The translations under genes and the position numbers were made by a program. This document shows positions 15,360 to 23,714 of a stretch of DNA of 64,000 bases, piece after piece (within the stretch, counting starts at the first letter, position 1; each line of letters starts with the position of its first letter). The stretch spans positions 310,001 to 374,000 of the forward strand of contig NZ_AP025285.1 of the NCBI RefSeq assembly GCF_023168405.1, read 5' to 3'. The notes under the pieces are model-generated. The model was given only the letters and a program-made list of their open reading frames with translations, had not been told where the DNA came from and did not search any database. Origin of the DNA: Leptogranulimonas caecicola. Its GTDB lineage: Bacteria > Actinomycetota > Coriobacteriia > Coriobacteriales > Atopobiaceae.

Positions 15360-16298
15360 ATGGTTCCCACTCCCAACGGCTCGGATTACGCGCCCAAGCA
15401 TGGGCGTCATGCGGCGCATCCCGGACAAGCGCCCAGCTACAGCGCGCGTCGAGGTGCTTCTCACGGAATCTCGCAGGATGTCGCTCCAGCGCAGGGCGCC
15501 ACGCGCCTGTCGCAGGGTGCCGCACGTCCGCCAGCTTCGCTGGGGGCGCAGGATGCGCTGGAGGCGATCTCGGGAGATGCCCCGCGTCCCATCGGGGTGG
15601 ATCCGTCGCGCACGGGAAGCTTCTCCACCTTGGCGTCTGGCCAGGGGGCGGTGTTACATGATCGCGACTCGGCGTCTGAGGCGGCCTCGGCGGCGCGCCA
15701 TAATTTTCGCAAGGGTGGTCCGGTGCGCATGAATTCCAAGGCGCGCCCCCAGGTAAGCCAGCGCCCGCGCTCCAGCGGCTCGTTGAGCCGCCCAGCGGTC
15801 ATCGGCATCGTGGTGGTGGCCGCTGCAGTCATCGTTGGCCTGGTGCTCTTTGTACTCAACGCGCTCAATACCGTGCCTACCTCGCTGGACACCAGCTCGG
15901 TGCCCCTGGCAGACCAGCGGGTGGAGCAAACCCAAGACGACGAGAACCAAGGCATCTCCTATGGCGGCTACACCTATTCTGTGCAGCCCAAAGCTGACGG
16001 CGTAGGTTACGCCTTCGTGCGCCAGCAGGGATCCGAGGAGCCCACCGTCCTCTTTGACCTCACTGGCACGCCGGTCACGGTGGTGCTCTATAACGGCGCC
16101 TTCCTCATCCCCGAGAACCTGGGCTCCAGCTGGGACGTGGTCTCCTGGGTCATGGGCGACGGCTCGGTGCCCCAACAGCTCACCGCCAACGGCAATCCTG
16201 TGATGGGGGACGGCACCATTTCCTCGGCCAAGCTCGAGGGCTCCACGCTCACGCTCTCCTTCGACAACGACACCACCAACGCCGTCAACCTGGAGTAG
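15360..16298 (+). CDS. Membrane-anchored protein of unknown function
   Basis: The 312-residue product has a long hydrophilic low-complexity N terminus (about residues 1-140, rich in Ala, Gly, Ser, Arg). A single transmembrane helix near residues 146-170 (GIVVVAAAVIVGLVLFVLNA) is followed by an extracellular domain of about 140 residues with several beta-type segments (YGGYTYSVQPKADGVGYAFV). The ATG follows GAGGAG at the right distance; earlier in-frame codons are unlikely. The layout is that of a type II membrane protein. It is not assigned to a known family and stands alone before tRNA-Asp. Confidence 0.75.
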   Translation: MVPTPNGSDYAPKHGRHAAHPGQAPSYSARRGASHGISQDVAPAQGATRLSQGAARPPASLGAQDALEAISGDAPRPIGVDPSRTGSFSTLASGQGAVLHDRDSASEAASAARHNFRKGGPVRMNSKARPQVSQRPRSSGSLSRPAVIGIVVVAAAVIVGLVLFVLNALNTVPTSLDTSSVPLADQRVEQTQDDENQGISYGGYTYSVQPKADGVGYAFVRQQGSEEPTVLFDLTGTPVTVVLYNGAFLIPENLGSSWDVVSWVMGDGSVPQQLTANGNPVMGDGTISSAKLEGSTLTLSFDNDTTNAVNLE

Positions 16299-16412
16299 CT
16301 GCGGCCTCATGCAGTGATATGCAGAGCCTATGAAACGAGGGGCCATATTGGGAAATTGCCCCTTGCACCGGCGGCGCGGCCATGCAATACTATCCCTCGC
16401 GTTGAAACGCAC

Positions 16413-16489
16413 GGGGTGTTAGCTCAGCTGGTTAGAGCGCTGGCCTGTCAAGCCAGAGGTCGTGGGTTCAAGTCCCATACATCCCGCCA
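16413..16489 (+). tRNA. tRNA-Asp (GTC)
   Basis: A full cloverleaf is seen. The acceptor GGGGTGT pairs with ACATCCC with one G-U; the D arm is AGCTCAGCTGGTTAGAGC; the anticodon stem-loop CTGGCCTGTCAAGCCAG carries GTC; the T arm is GTGGGTTCAAGTCCCAT. Discriminator G is at 16486 and CCA (16487-16489) is encoded. Confidence 0.97.
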
Positions 16490-16502
16490 TTGAATTTTAT
16501 GA

Positions 16503-16533
16503 GGCTAACCACAAAGAGTGGTTGGCCTTTTTT
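16503..16533 (+). terminator. Terminator of tRNA-Asp
   Basis: GGCTAACCAC (16503-16512) pairs with GTGGTTGGCC (16518-16527) with one G-U pair, followed by six T residues. Confidence 0.88.
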
Positions 16534-16694
16534 CATGCGGCAATAGGCAGAATGGTGTCTGGTCGGCAAATGAGCTGCAGCTTGAGATTTTGGCTGCCAT
16601 ACGGGCGCACCATTCGCAATTCGAGCCTTCCTGGCACGGATTCGAGCGCCTCAGGCATAGATTTGGCGCTTGGCGCGTTATGAGGGCAATGTGG

Positions 16695-16722
16695 GCACTG
16701 GGGTTTTATAAAACCCCAGTGC
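16695..16722. repeat. 28-bp perfect palindrome, copy of the core at 3363-3390
   Basis: The sequence from 16695 to 16722 is its own reverse complement and equals the inner 28 bases of the 46-bp palindrome at 3354-3399. The outer arms differ. It lies in the 290-base spacer between the tRNA-Asp terminator and the cupin remnant; the rest of that spacer shows no gene. Confidence 0.85.
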
Positions 16723-16820
16723 AGTTACCCCCACTAATAACGAGAATCGGGCTCAAAAGGCTCTCCAAGCCGCAAAATCCATGCAGTGAAGGCTCTCATA
16801 ACGAGAATGGTTACGACCGG

Positions 16821-17174
16821 CTATAAGGCTACGAAGCGTTTTTCAACAACCTCGTGAACTACCGTCCAAAGCATCAGATCCTCCTGGCCGTCGTTAAAGA
16901 TGGAATGACTCGAACCTTGTGGACACACGTGGCATATACCAGGGGTGGGTTCTTCTCGGCTGCCGTCGCAGATTGCATGACCATGGCCCGAGACTACAAA
17001 GTTAATATCAGCTCCGGTGAGCTGCTCATGTTCGCCAATGGAGGATCCCGGCGTCAGACGGCTTTCGATGAAACGTCCCACTTTGTTTATTTCCATGCGG
17101 GCGATCACTGAGCCGCCACCCTATTCATGGCGCGAACGGTCAGCTCATCGAGTTGAGAGAAGTCTTATGCGCAT
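16821..17174 (-). pseudogene. Frameshifted small cupin gene
   Basis: The main open part (up to 17108, from a GTG) encodes a cupin core: RLTPGSSIGEHEQLTG, then FVVSGHGHAICDG and the end WTVVHEV. The expected N terminus is found upstream in another frame: after AAGGA and an ATG at 17174, one base must be skipped to read DFSQLDELTVRAMN, and a second frame change is needed near 17108 to join the core at ARMEIN. Residues that family members usually carry at this junction also seem missing. Two frame breaks make this a probable pseudogene; a shortened product from 17108 or 17096 cannot be excluded. Confidence 0.72.
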
Positions 17175-17340
17175 GTTGGATGTTCCTTAGCAGGTTTCCT
17201 GGCGATCACTGCCAGGCATAGGTCTTCTTCCGCCCTGCAACGTAAAAAGTAGTATTCCCTGCCGAGAAAAACTTCCGTGGCAGGATGGGAGGGTTGCTCG
17301 GCAAGGAATAGGCAAGGCTTCTAGTTCCCACCGCTAGGGG
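17175..17340. repeat. Intergenic stretch with a TTCTCGGCA motif and a near-copy in opposite sense
   Basis: TGCCGAGAA lies at 17260-17268 and TTGCTCGGCA, one base off the motif, at 17294-17303 in the other orientation. No gene is seen from 17175 to 17492. Confidence 0.65.
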
Positions 17341-17357
17341 CCAAAGGTACCTCTTTC

Positions 17358-17391
17358 GGGGTGATCTGCCTGTGTGCGGATCACCCCGTTT
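17358..17391 (+). terminator. Rho-independent terminator upstream of the HAD gene
   Basis: GGGGTGATC (17358-17366) and GATCACCCC (17379-17387) form a perfect 9-bp stem followed by GTTTTC. The transcript it ends is not clear, because the cupin remnant upstream runs the other way. Confidence 0.65.
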
Positions 17392-17492
17392 TCGTGCGGG
17401 TGTGTAGCAGTCGTGGGTAGGGGGTAGGGGAGCAGCTAGAGCACCTATAATGGGTGAACTTACTGGCGGTTAGAAGATAGAAAGGTTGGCAG

Positions 17493-18209
17493 ATGGCACA
17501 AGAGGCCATAGCGGCCCAAGAGGGGCGATCGGGCGAGACGCCCTCCGTCCCCATCGCCGTCTTTGATTTTGATGGCACGGTGATCAATGCTCAAAGCGGT
17601 ACGCAATTTACTAAGTATCTGCTGCTCAAGCACTATATTGGACCCATTATCGCCTTCAAGGTGATCTGGTGGGGCTTGAGGTACACGCTGCATCTGCCTA
17701 TCGATCAAGACCGTGTGCGCTTCTACCTTACAGACAATCTGCGCGCCTACAGCAAAGCCCAGGTCTACGCCATCATGAAGGACTTCCATGACACTGTCCT
17801 CGTGCGCTACTACCGCCAAGACGCGTTCAAGCAGCTTAAGGACTGCCGAGAGGACGGGTGCGTGTGCGTGCTGGTCTCGGCGACGTTTCAGGGCGTGGCC
17901 GACGCCGCCAAGGACTACGCCGGCTTCGATGCCGCACTGGCCACTCGGATGGAGTGGGACGCCCAGGGATATTTGACTGGCAACGTGTCTGGCTCGGTGG
18001 TGGAGGGCGCGGGCAAAGTGACGGCTCTCGAGGATTGGGCCAACGAGCAGTTTGGCCAAGGGGGCTGGCATGTGGAGTATGCCTTTGGCGACCACTATAC
18101 CGATAAGCCCATGCTCTCCTTAGCCGAGCGCCCCTTTGCGGTAGATCCTGGTAAAACGCTCAAGCGCGCTGCTGAGGCGCTCGGTTGGCCGGTGCTTCTG
18201 TGGCGCTAG
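17493..18209 (+). CDS. HAD-superfamily hydrolase, subfamily IB (SerB-like)
   Basis: This 238-residue phosphatase carries HAD motif I VFDFDGTV (about residues 24-31), motif II LVSAT, a Lys-containing segment GAGKVTALEDW and motif IV FGDHYTDKPML. The helical cap between motifs I and II resembles the HAD-IB group that includes phosphoserine phosphatase-like enzymes; substrates of the group vary. The ATG follows AAAGGTTGG. The gene ends shortly before or overlapping the next one depending on that gene's start. Confidence 0.85.
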   Translation: MAQEAIAAQEGRSGETPSVPIAVFDFDGTVINAQSGTQFTKYLLLKHYIGPIIAFKVIWWGLRYTLHLPIDQDRVRFYLTDNLRAYSKAQVYAIMKDFHDTVLVRYYRQDAFKQLKDCREDGCVCVLVSATFQGVADAAKDYAGFDAALATRMEWDAQGYLTGNVSGSVVEGAGKVTALEDWANEQFGQGGWHVEYAFGDHYTDKPMLSLAERPFAVDPGKTLKRAAEALGWPVLLWR

Positions 18210-18301
18210 AGAAGCACGGCGCAGCTGCTGCGGGTATTGGGGCTAAGGACGTGGCAAAGGCTGTGGCAGCCGGCAGGCAAGAGGCTGGGGCATCTGCGGC
18301 T

Positions 18302-19165
18302 ATGGATGAGTCTTGGGGCGGCTTTCGCGCCCGCATGCTGGAGCAGGGCCGTCTCCATTGGCGCGACCTGCCCTGGCGCCACACCCAAGACCCCTATGCC
18401 ATCTGGATCAGCGAGGTCATGCTCCAGCAAACCCAGGTAAGCCGCGTCGACGGCCGCTGGCAGCGCTGGCTCGCAGCATTTCCCACCATCGAAGCGTTGG
18501 CTGTCGCGCAGCCTGCGGATGTGCTTCAAGAGTGGCAGGGCTTAGGCTACAACCGCCGCGCGCTTTCACTGCACAAAGCCGCCCAGCAACTGGTGGAAGA
18601 GTCTCTCAGCACGATGCCCTGCGACTATCAGGCGCTGGTGTCGCTTCCTGGCGTTGGCCCGGCTACGGCAGCAGGCATTCGCGCCTTTGCCTTCGACCTG
18701 CCCGGTGTGTACCTGGAAACCAATGTGCGAACCGTCTTTCTGCACGAGCTCTTTCCGGATGCCCAGAAAGTTCCTGATTCTGTGCTGGCGCCTCTGGTGG
18801 AAGCCGCTTGTCCGCCGGATAATGCGCGGCAGTGGTATTACGCGCTGCTGGACTACGGCGCCTATCTCAAGCGCACGCTGCCTAATCCTTCTAGGAGGTC
18901 TGCGGGACACAGGAAGCAGTCGGCTTTTGAGGGCTCACGCCGACAAAAGCGCGCCATCCTGGTAAGACTGCTTTTGGAAGCCCGCGACTTGGCGGCTTCG
19001 GGGGGCGCAGGTGGCTTGACGCTGGAAGAATCTGCAGCTCAGCTGGGGCAAAAAGAGCTGGAAGCCGGTAGGCCGGAACCTCGTGTAGGATTGGTGGCCG
19101 AGCTTTTGGAAGAGTTGGAACGTGAGGGCTTTTGCCATTCCTGTGGCGGACGCTGGAATGCCTGA
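18302..19165 (+). CDS. HhH-GPD DNA glycosylase, adenine-glycosylase-like, without iron-sulphur cluster
   Basis: The 287-residue protein has the MutY-like N terminus (LPWRHTQDPYAIWISEVMLQ, QTQVSRV) and the helix-hairpin-helix LPGVGPATAAGI. Where MutY has a catalytic Asp (VDGNVxR) this protein reads LETNVRTV, with Glu. The four-Cys iron-sulphur loop of MutY is absent and replaced by YGAYLKRTLPNPSRRS. This is a distinct short branch often labelled adenine glycosylase; substrate uncertain. The ATG at 18302 is chosen as it begins just before the conserved domain; in-frame GTG (18200) or TTG (18185) starts would overlap the HAD gene. Confidence 0.78.
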   Translation: MDESWGGFRARMLEQGRLHWRDLPWRHTQDPYAIWISEVMLQQTQVSRVDGRWQRWLAAFPTIEALAVAQPADVLQEWQGLGYNRRALSLHKAAQQLVEESLSTMPCDYQALVSLPGVGPATAAGIRAFAFDLPGVYLETNVRTVFLHELFPDAQKVPDSVLAPLVEAACPPDNARQWYYALLDYGAYLKRTLPNPSRRSAGHRKQSAFEGSRRQKRAILVRLLLEARDLAASGGAGGLTLEESAAQLGQKELEAGRPEPRVGLVAELLEELEREGFCHSCGGRWNA

Positions 19166-19243
19166 AGCCAAGAAAAAGTTAGACTGTAAACTATGCTCTA
19201 GACATCCGTCGTTCGCGCCCAGCGGCGCAAGGAAGGAAGTACT

Positions 19244-19792
19244 ATGCCCAACGTAGATTTCAACGAGTCCAAGACTAAGAAGAACCTTGAGACCGCCTTT
19301 GCCGGCGAGTCCCAGGCTTCTATCAAGTACGGCTATTACGCCAAGCAGGCCAAGAAGGACGGCTACGTCCAGATCGGCGACATCTTCACTGAGACCTCCG
19401 GCAACGAGGCCGCTCACGCCAAGATCTGGTTCAAGTATCTCCATGGCGGCACCATCCCTGACACCCTCACCAACCTCAAGGACGCCGCCTTTGGCGAGAA
19501 CTACGAGTGGACTCAGATGTACGCCGAGTTCGCCGAGCAGGCCAAGGAGGAGGGCTTCGACGAGATCGCCGCTAAGTTCCAGCTGGTAGGCGCCATCGAG
19601 AAGACCCACGAGGCCCGTTACAACAAGCTCGTGGACCGCATCGACTCCGGTGAGGTCTTCAAGCGCGGCGACGCCACCGTGTGGCAGTGCACCGTCTGCG
19701 GCCACCTGCATGTGGGCCCCGAGGCCCCCAAGGTGTGCCCCGTCTGCGGCCATCCCCAGGCTTACTTCGAGCAGCAGGCCGTCAACTACTAA
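19244..19792 (+). CDS. Rubrerythrin
   Basis: The 182-residue protein protects anaerobes by reducing hydrogen peroxide. It has a ferritin-like four-helix diiron domain with Glu and ExxH ligands (AFAGESQAS, GNEAAHAKIW, AIEKTHEARYN) and a C-terminal rubredoxin-like Cys4 iron site (CTVCGHLH and CPVCGHP). The ATG follows AAGGAAG. It is monocistronic with a strong terminator. Confidence 0.95.
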   Translation: MPNVDFNESKTKKNLETAFAGESQASIKYGYYAKQAKKDGYVQIGDIFTETSGNEAAHAKIWFKYLHGGTIPDTLTNLKDAAFGENYEWTQMYAEFAEQAKEEGFDEIAAKFQLVGAIEKTHEARYNKLVDRIDSGEVFKRGDATVWQCTVCGHLHVGPEAPKVCPVCGHPQAYFEQQAVNY

Positions 19793-19848
19793 TAAGCAGT
19801 GATTTTGCAGCCTAGGCGATCTGGCTGCATAGGCTTGATTGTCTCACA

Positions 19849-19882
19849 GGCCCTCCATGTCGCAGGACATGGAGGGCCTTTT
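19849..19882 (+). terminator. Terminator of rubrerythrin
   Basis: GGCCCTCCATGTC (19849-19861) pairs perfectly with 19866-19878 around a GCAG loop, followed by TTTT. Confidence 0.9.
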
Positions 19883-19948
19883 GCGGAGAGCCGCAGGTCC
19901 ATGGTGTGTCTGTTCTAGGCTTACAGGACAAAAAGCATGCTGTGAATT

Positions 19949-19980
19949 GGGACGTTGGCGCAGGTCAACGTCCCTTTTTT
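19949..19980 (+). terminator. Hairpin with conserved loop GCGCAGGT and T tract (element A)
   Basis: GGGACGTTG (19949-19957) and CAACGTCCC (19966-19974) pair perfectly around GCGCAGGT; six T follow. The counterpart in element B (34343-34368) has a different but still pairing stem and the same loop. Confidence 0.75.
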
Positions 19981-20304
19981 GGTGTTTAAATCTGGAAGGC
20001 TCATTCAAACACAGGGGCCCGAACAGAGGTTGCGCTGTCAAATGCAGTGTTGCCCCAGCTAAAGACAGCAAAAACCGAGTCGTTACATCCAGGATTTGCA
20101 GCACTCGATGAAAAAGGCGATCTGCAGAGCCTGCGGGGCCAAGATGTAGGAGGGCGACAGCGCATGCACCTACTAAGTACATTTCCTCCGTACATCTCCT
20201 CCGGCACGCGCCTACTAAGTACAATTGAATATGAAACCAACTCTGTGAGCTTGGGTGATGTGATGCTTAAATAAAAAGTGGCGCTGATTTTGAGCGAAAT
20301 CGGT

Positions 20305-20322
20305 CTACTAAGTACTTAGTAG
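20305..20322. repeat. Perfect palindrome CTACTAAGTA/CTTAGTAG in element A
   Basis: Two inverted copies of the half-site CTACTAAGTAC meet here. Single half-sites lie at about 20171 and 20211. The same palindrome in a 20-bp form lies at 34004-34023. Confidence 0.85.
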
Positions 20323-20417
20323 GCGTGAGGTGGTGCCCAGCCCAAGCCTCATCTGTCCTGCGCCCTCATCTCGCAGGCAGGCCTGCTTTTTGCCTTCCAT
20401 CATTTACCCGGGAGTTT

Positions 20418-20449
20418 GCAGTTTAAAAGCAGTCCTGCTTTTAAACTGC
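20418..20449. repeat. 15-bp perfect inverted repeat in element A
   Basis: GCAGTTTAAAAGCAG and its complement flank a TC centre. Element B has the same structure with two positions changed on both arms (33857-33888). Confidence 0.85.
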
Positions 20450-20536
20450 CCACCTTCTAGCCGCAAAGAGTGCCTGCAAAAAGAGTACTTATAAATAATG
20501 AATGTATATTTGGTCAACAGATTATGGCCTCCATAT

Positions 20537-20579
20537 TAAGGGGTGTTAGCGCAGGTCTGACGCAGGTCAACACCCCTTA
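20537..20579. repeat. Second GCGCAGGTC hairpin in element A
   Basis: TAAGGGGTGTT (20537-20547) pairs with AACACCCCTTA (20569-20579); the 21-base loop holds GCGCAGGTC and then CGCAGGTC, a duplicated loop motif. Confidence 0.7.
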
Positions 20580-20590
20580 TCGCAGCACGC

Positions 20591-20925
20591 TATCTGTCCT
20601 ATAAGCCCTGTTCTATGAGTTGTGAGCACCTATTTGAAGAGCTGTGGGCGCGTGAGCATTTGAACGCCGGGGCACAATGAGCCTGTTCTGCCCCGAACAC
20701 GGCCTAGAGCCCAGCGTGAAACCCCTTTGATGTCAATGAAAATCTCATATAAACGCTGCAGGCATCTTATATCGAAAGTCAGTAATACATCACTGCCCTT
20801 GTGACTGTAGGATTTTTGCGTGCACGCCCATGAATTATCTCCCAGTGGCTGTTCCTGCGCACCCAATGGAAATTCTTTACAACCGGTAGGAAAAACGTCC
20901 AAATATTATGGTGGGAGCAGCGGAT
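20591..20925. other. Spacer upstream of glgB, no gene seen
   Basis: Lower-GC stretch with no credible coding frame on either strand; a short frame at 20630-20902 on the minus strand has no ribosome binding site or recognisable content. Confidence 0.4.
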
Positions 20926-20955
20926 TTGCCGTTGGCAGGATTGATAAATCATAAT
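20926..20955 (+). promoter_or_regulatory. Candidate promoter of the glycogen operon
   Basis: TTGCCG (20926-20931) and CATAAT (20950-20955) are 18 bases apart in an AT-richer stretch. A hairpin-forming segment (CTAAACC with GGGTTTAG, about 20959-20983) follows in the long leader before glgB. Confidence 0.35.
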
Positions 20956-21237
20956 GGACTAAACCTGCGATAACGTGGGTTTAGGGATAGGGCAAGAAGA
21001 AAAAATGCATTGGGCGAACAAGTTTTGTGTTGCGCAGAGACCCTGTGGTGGGTATTGTGAGTTCGTTCAAAAGCACAAAACACTCTGAAGGTCCATCCGC
21101 AACGTCACTTGCGCGAGCGTCAAGGTTTCTGCCATGGCGGGCTGGCGTACGAGACGAAGGCTCTTATCGGCAAGGGTAATCAGCGACGGTATCGCTGCAT
21201 GGCGATGCCCCTGGTGCCCGGCAAGGAGGAAAGCGCC

Positions 21238-23613
21238 ATGAGCGTGAGCCAGAATTCCATTACCAACGACGACCTGTATCTGTTGGCCAAGGGCGACTGG
21301 AACCGTAGCTGGGAGAAGATGGGTGCTCATAAAGAGACCCGTGACGGCCAGGAAGGCTACGCCTTTGCGGTGTGGGCGCCTGAGGTGAAGTCTGTTTCTG
21401 TCATTGGCGAGTTCAATGAGTGGAACATCTCGGCCAACCCGCTGGAGGAGACCGCTACCGGCGGCGTGTGGTGCGGCTTTGTGCCGGGCGCCCAGGAAGG
21501 TCAGCTTTACAAGTACTACGTGCTCTGCCAGGACGGCACCGAGCTCTACAAGGCAGACCCCTACGCCTTCTGGAGCGAGTACCCTCCGGGAACCGCTTCC
21601 CGTCTGGCAGACCTCTCTCGCCACGTGTGGAAGGACGGCCTGTGGATGGGCCGTCGCGCCCGCACCGACCACTTCAAGCGCCCCCTTAACATCTATGAGG
21701 TGCATCTGGGCTCTTGGAAGCGCCACGACGACGGCCTGGACGGCCTGGGCATGGGCGAGGGCGGCGGCTCCTACCTCACCTATGACGAGCTCTCCGAGCA
21801 GCTAGTGGACTATGTGCGCGACATGGGTTACACCCACATCGAGCTCATGCCCGTCATGGAGCACCCCTTCGACGGCTCCTGGGGCTATCAGACCACCGGT
21901 TACTATGCGCCTACCTCGCGCTATGGCGACCCTTCGGCCTTCATGAACTTCGTGGACAAGTGCCACCAGGCAAACATCGGCGTCATCCTGGACTGGGTGC
22001 CCGGCGGCTTCTGCCGCGACATCCAAGGCCTGGTGCACTTCAACGGCCACAACCTCTATGAGAAGGAAGAGCACCCCAACTGGGGCACCTACAAGTTCGA
22101 TTACTCTCGCGGCGAGGTGCGCACCTTCCTCACCTCCAACGCCCTCTTCTGGCTCGAGGCCTACCACGCAGACGGCATCCGCGTCGACGGCGTGACCTCC
22201 ATGCTCTACCTGAACTTTGGCGTGGACGACCCCAGCCAAAAGAAGTTCAACGACAAGGGCACCGAGGAAGACTTCGAGGCCATCGACTTCATCCGCCACA
22301 TCAACGAGACTGTGGGCAAATACCACCCCGACGCCATGATGATGGCCGAGGAGTCCACCGCCTGGCCCCTGGTAACCCGTCCCGCCGAGGTAGGCGGCCT
22401 GGGCTTCCACTACAAGTGGGATATGGGCTGGATGAACGACACCCTCAATTACTGCAAGACCGACTTCCCCTGGCGTCCGGGCAACCACAAGCTGCTCACC
22501 TTCTCCATGATGTACGCCTTCTCGGAGAACTACGTCATGCCTCTGTCCCATGACGAGGTGGTGCACGGCAAGGCCTCCCTCATCGTGCGCCAGCCGGGCG
22601 ACCAGTGGCGCCAGTTCGCCGGCCTTCGCACCCTGGCCCTCTACCAGATGACCCATCCCGGCGCCAAGCTCAACTTTATGGGCAACGAGATCGGCCAGTA
22701 CATCGAGTGGCGCTACTACGAGGGCATCCAGTGGTTCCTGGCAGACGAGTATGAGCCCCACCGCAAGCACCAGCACTACATTGCCGAGCTCAACCATATG
22801 TTCCGCGACAACAAGGGCCTCTGGCAGCACAACTACGACGAGAGCGGCTTCGAGTGGGTCGACGCCGACAACGCCGAGCAGTCCATCATCGTCTACACCC
22901 GCAAGGGCGACCGCCCGGTGGATGACCGCGTGGTAGTGCTCAACTGGGATCCCGCTGCCTATGAGGAGTTCCGCATCGGCGTGCCTCGCGAGGGCAACTA
23001 CGAGGAGGTCTTCAACTCCGACGCCGTCGAGTTTGGCGGTTCCGGCGTGATCAACGAGGGCAAGCTGGTCTCCACTCCCGAGCCCTACGATCGCTGCGAG
23101 AACTCCATCGTCCTGCGCGTTCCTCCTCTGGGCGGCGTGGTGCTCCGTCGCACCGGCAAGTCCAGCTATGTGGCCCCCAAGCCCGCCAAGAAGGCTGCCG
23201 AGAAGCCCGCGGCTTCCAAGCCGGCAGCTGCTTCCAAGGCAGCCAAGGCTCCCAAGACTGCCGAGAAGCCCGCGCCTAAGAAGGCCGAGGCTCCCAAGGC
23301 TGCCGCTAAGGCCGTAGAGGCTCCCGCAGCCAAGGCTCCCAAGGCTGCCGAGAAGCCCGCGCCTTCCAAGCCGGCAGCCAAGAAGGCTCCTGCCGCGAAG
23401 AAGGCCACTGCGGCAAAGACTGCCCCTACCAAGACGCCCAAGGCTGCGCCCTCTTCCAAGAAGGCCGAGGCTCCCAAGGCTGCCGCTAAGGCCGTAGAGG
23501 CTCCCGCAGCCGAGGCTCCCAAGAAGCCCGCGGCTTCCAGGCCGGCAGCCAAGAAGGCGCCGGCTGCGAAGAAAGCGCCGGCAGCCAAGAAGGCTCCTCG
23601 CAAGCGCAGCTAA
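21238..23613 (+). CDS. glgB: 1,4-alpha-glucan branching enzyme with a Lys/Ala/Pro-rich tail
   Basis: The 791-residue GH13 enzyme introduces alpha-1,6 branches into glycogen. It has a carbohydrate-binding N domain (YAFAVWAPEVKSVSVIGEFN), the catalytic barrel with GSWGYQTTGYYAPTSRYG, nucleophile Asp317 in GIRVDGV, acid/base Glu near 371 in MMAEES and LSHDEVVHGK, then the C-terminal beta domain ending near residue 640. The last 150 residues are repetitive Lys/Ala/Pro sequence ending in KKAPRKRS, resembling histone H1-like tails and unusual for GlgB. A 51-bp unit repeats 180 bases apart in the tail (23281 and 23461). ATG at 21238 follows AAGGAGGA. Confidence 0.93.
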   Translation: MSVSQNSITNDDLYLLAKGDWNRSWEKMGAHKETRDGQEGYAFAVWAPEVKSVSVIGEFNEWNISANPLEETATGGVWCGFVPGAQEGQLYKYYVLCQDGTELYKADPYAFWSEYPPGTASRLADLSRHVWKDGLWMGRRARTDHFKRPLNIYEVHLGSWKRHDDGLDGLGMGEGGGSYLTYDELSEQLVDYVRDMGYTHIELMPVMEHPFDGSWGYQTTGYYAPTSRYGDPSAFMNFVDKCHQANIGVILDWVPGGFCRDIQGLVHFNGHNLYEKEEHPNWGTYKFDYSRGEVRTFLTSNALFWLEAYHADGIRVDGVTSMLYLNFGVDDPSQKKFNDKGTEEDFEAIDFIRHINETVGKYHPDAMMMAEESTAWPLVTRPAEVGGLGFHYKWDMGWMNDTLNYCKTDFPWRPGNHKLLTFSMMYAFSENYVMPLSHDEVVHGKASLIVRQPGDQWRQFAGLRTLALYQMTHPGAKLNFMGNEIGQYIEWRYYEGIQWFLADEYEPHRKHQHYIAELNHMFRDNKGLWQHNYDESGFEWVDADNAEQSIIVYTRKGDRPVDDRVVVLNWDPAAYEEFRIGVPREGNYEEVFNSDAVEFGGSGVINEGKLVSTPEPYDRCENSIVLRVPPLGGVVLRRTGKSSYVAPKPAKKAAEKPAASKPAAASKAAKAPKTAEKPAPKKAEAPKAAAKAVEAPAAKAPKAAEKPAPSKPAAKKAPAAKKATAAKTAPTKTPKAAPSSKKAEAPKAAAKAVEAPAAEAPKKPAASRPAAKKAPAAKKAPAAKKAPRKRS

Positions 23614-23640
23614 GCGAGGCAGATGCTTAATCGCACTCAG

Positions 23641-23672
23641 ATGCGCCCGGGTCCCACGTCACCCGGGCGCAT
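23641..23672 (+). other. Hairpin between glgB and glgP
   Basis: ATGCGCCCGGGT (23641-23652) pairs perfectly with ACCCGGGCGCAT (23661-23672). There is no T tract, so readthrough with partial attenuation is likely. Confidence 0.6.
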
Positions 23673-23714
23673 CCCTTACACGACGCCCTAATCCCTGTAA
23701 ATAAGGAGTATCGA

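Larger units (their letters stand above)
19913..20590. repeat. Element A: complex palindrome-rich repeat upstream of the glycogen cluster
   Basis: About 680 bases without a convincing gene, collinear in inverted orientation with element B (33725-34400). Order: a terminator-like hairpin with loop GCGCAGGT, a segment shared with B (TACATCCAGGATTTGCAG at about 20082), CTACTAAGTAC half-sites at about 20171 and 20211, an 18-bp palindrome (20305-20322), a 15-bp-stem palindrome (20418-20449) and a second GCGCAGGT hairpin (20537-20579). Short frames in both elements share peptides such as SLHPGFA and SGTRLLSTI, so a decayed gene is possible, but the opposite strand is equally conserved. Confidence 0.8.

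Noticed and set aside
20047-20274. Protein-coding gene in element A (and its counterpart at 34098-34370)
   Set aside because: The shared peptides overlap palindromic DNA, both strands are equally conserved, and neither frame has a good ribosome binding site; at most a decayed gene.
20630-20902. 90-codon minus-strand frame upstream of glgB
   Set aside because: No ribosome binding site, no family resemblance and located in low-complexity non-coding DNA.
23160-23613. Separate histone-like gene after glgB
   Set aside because: The Lys/Ala/Pro region is in frame with glgB without an internal stop or a convincing internal ribosome binding site, so it is treated as a tail.
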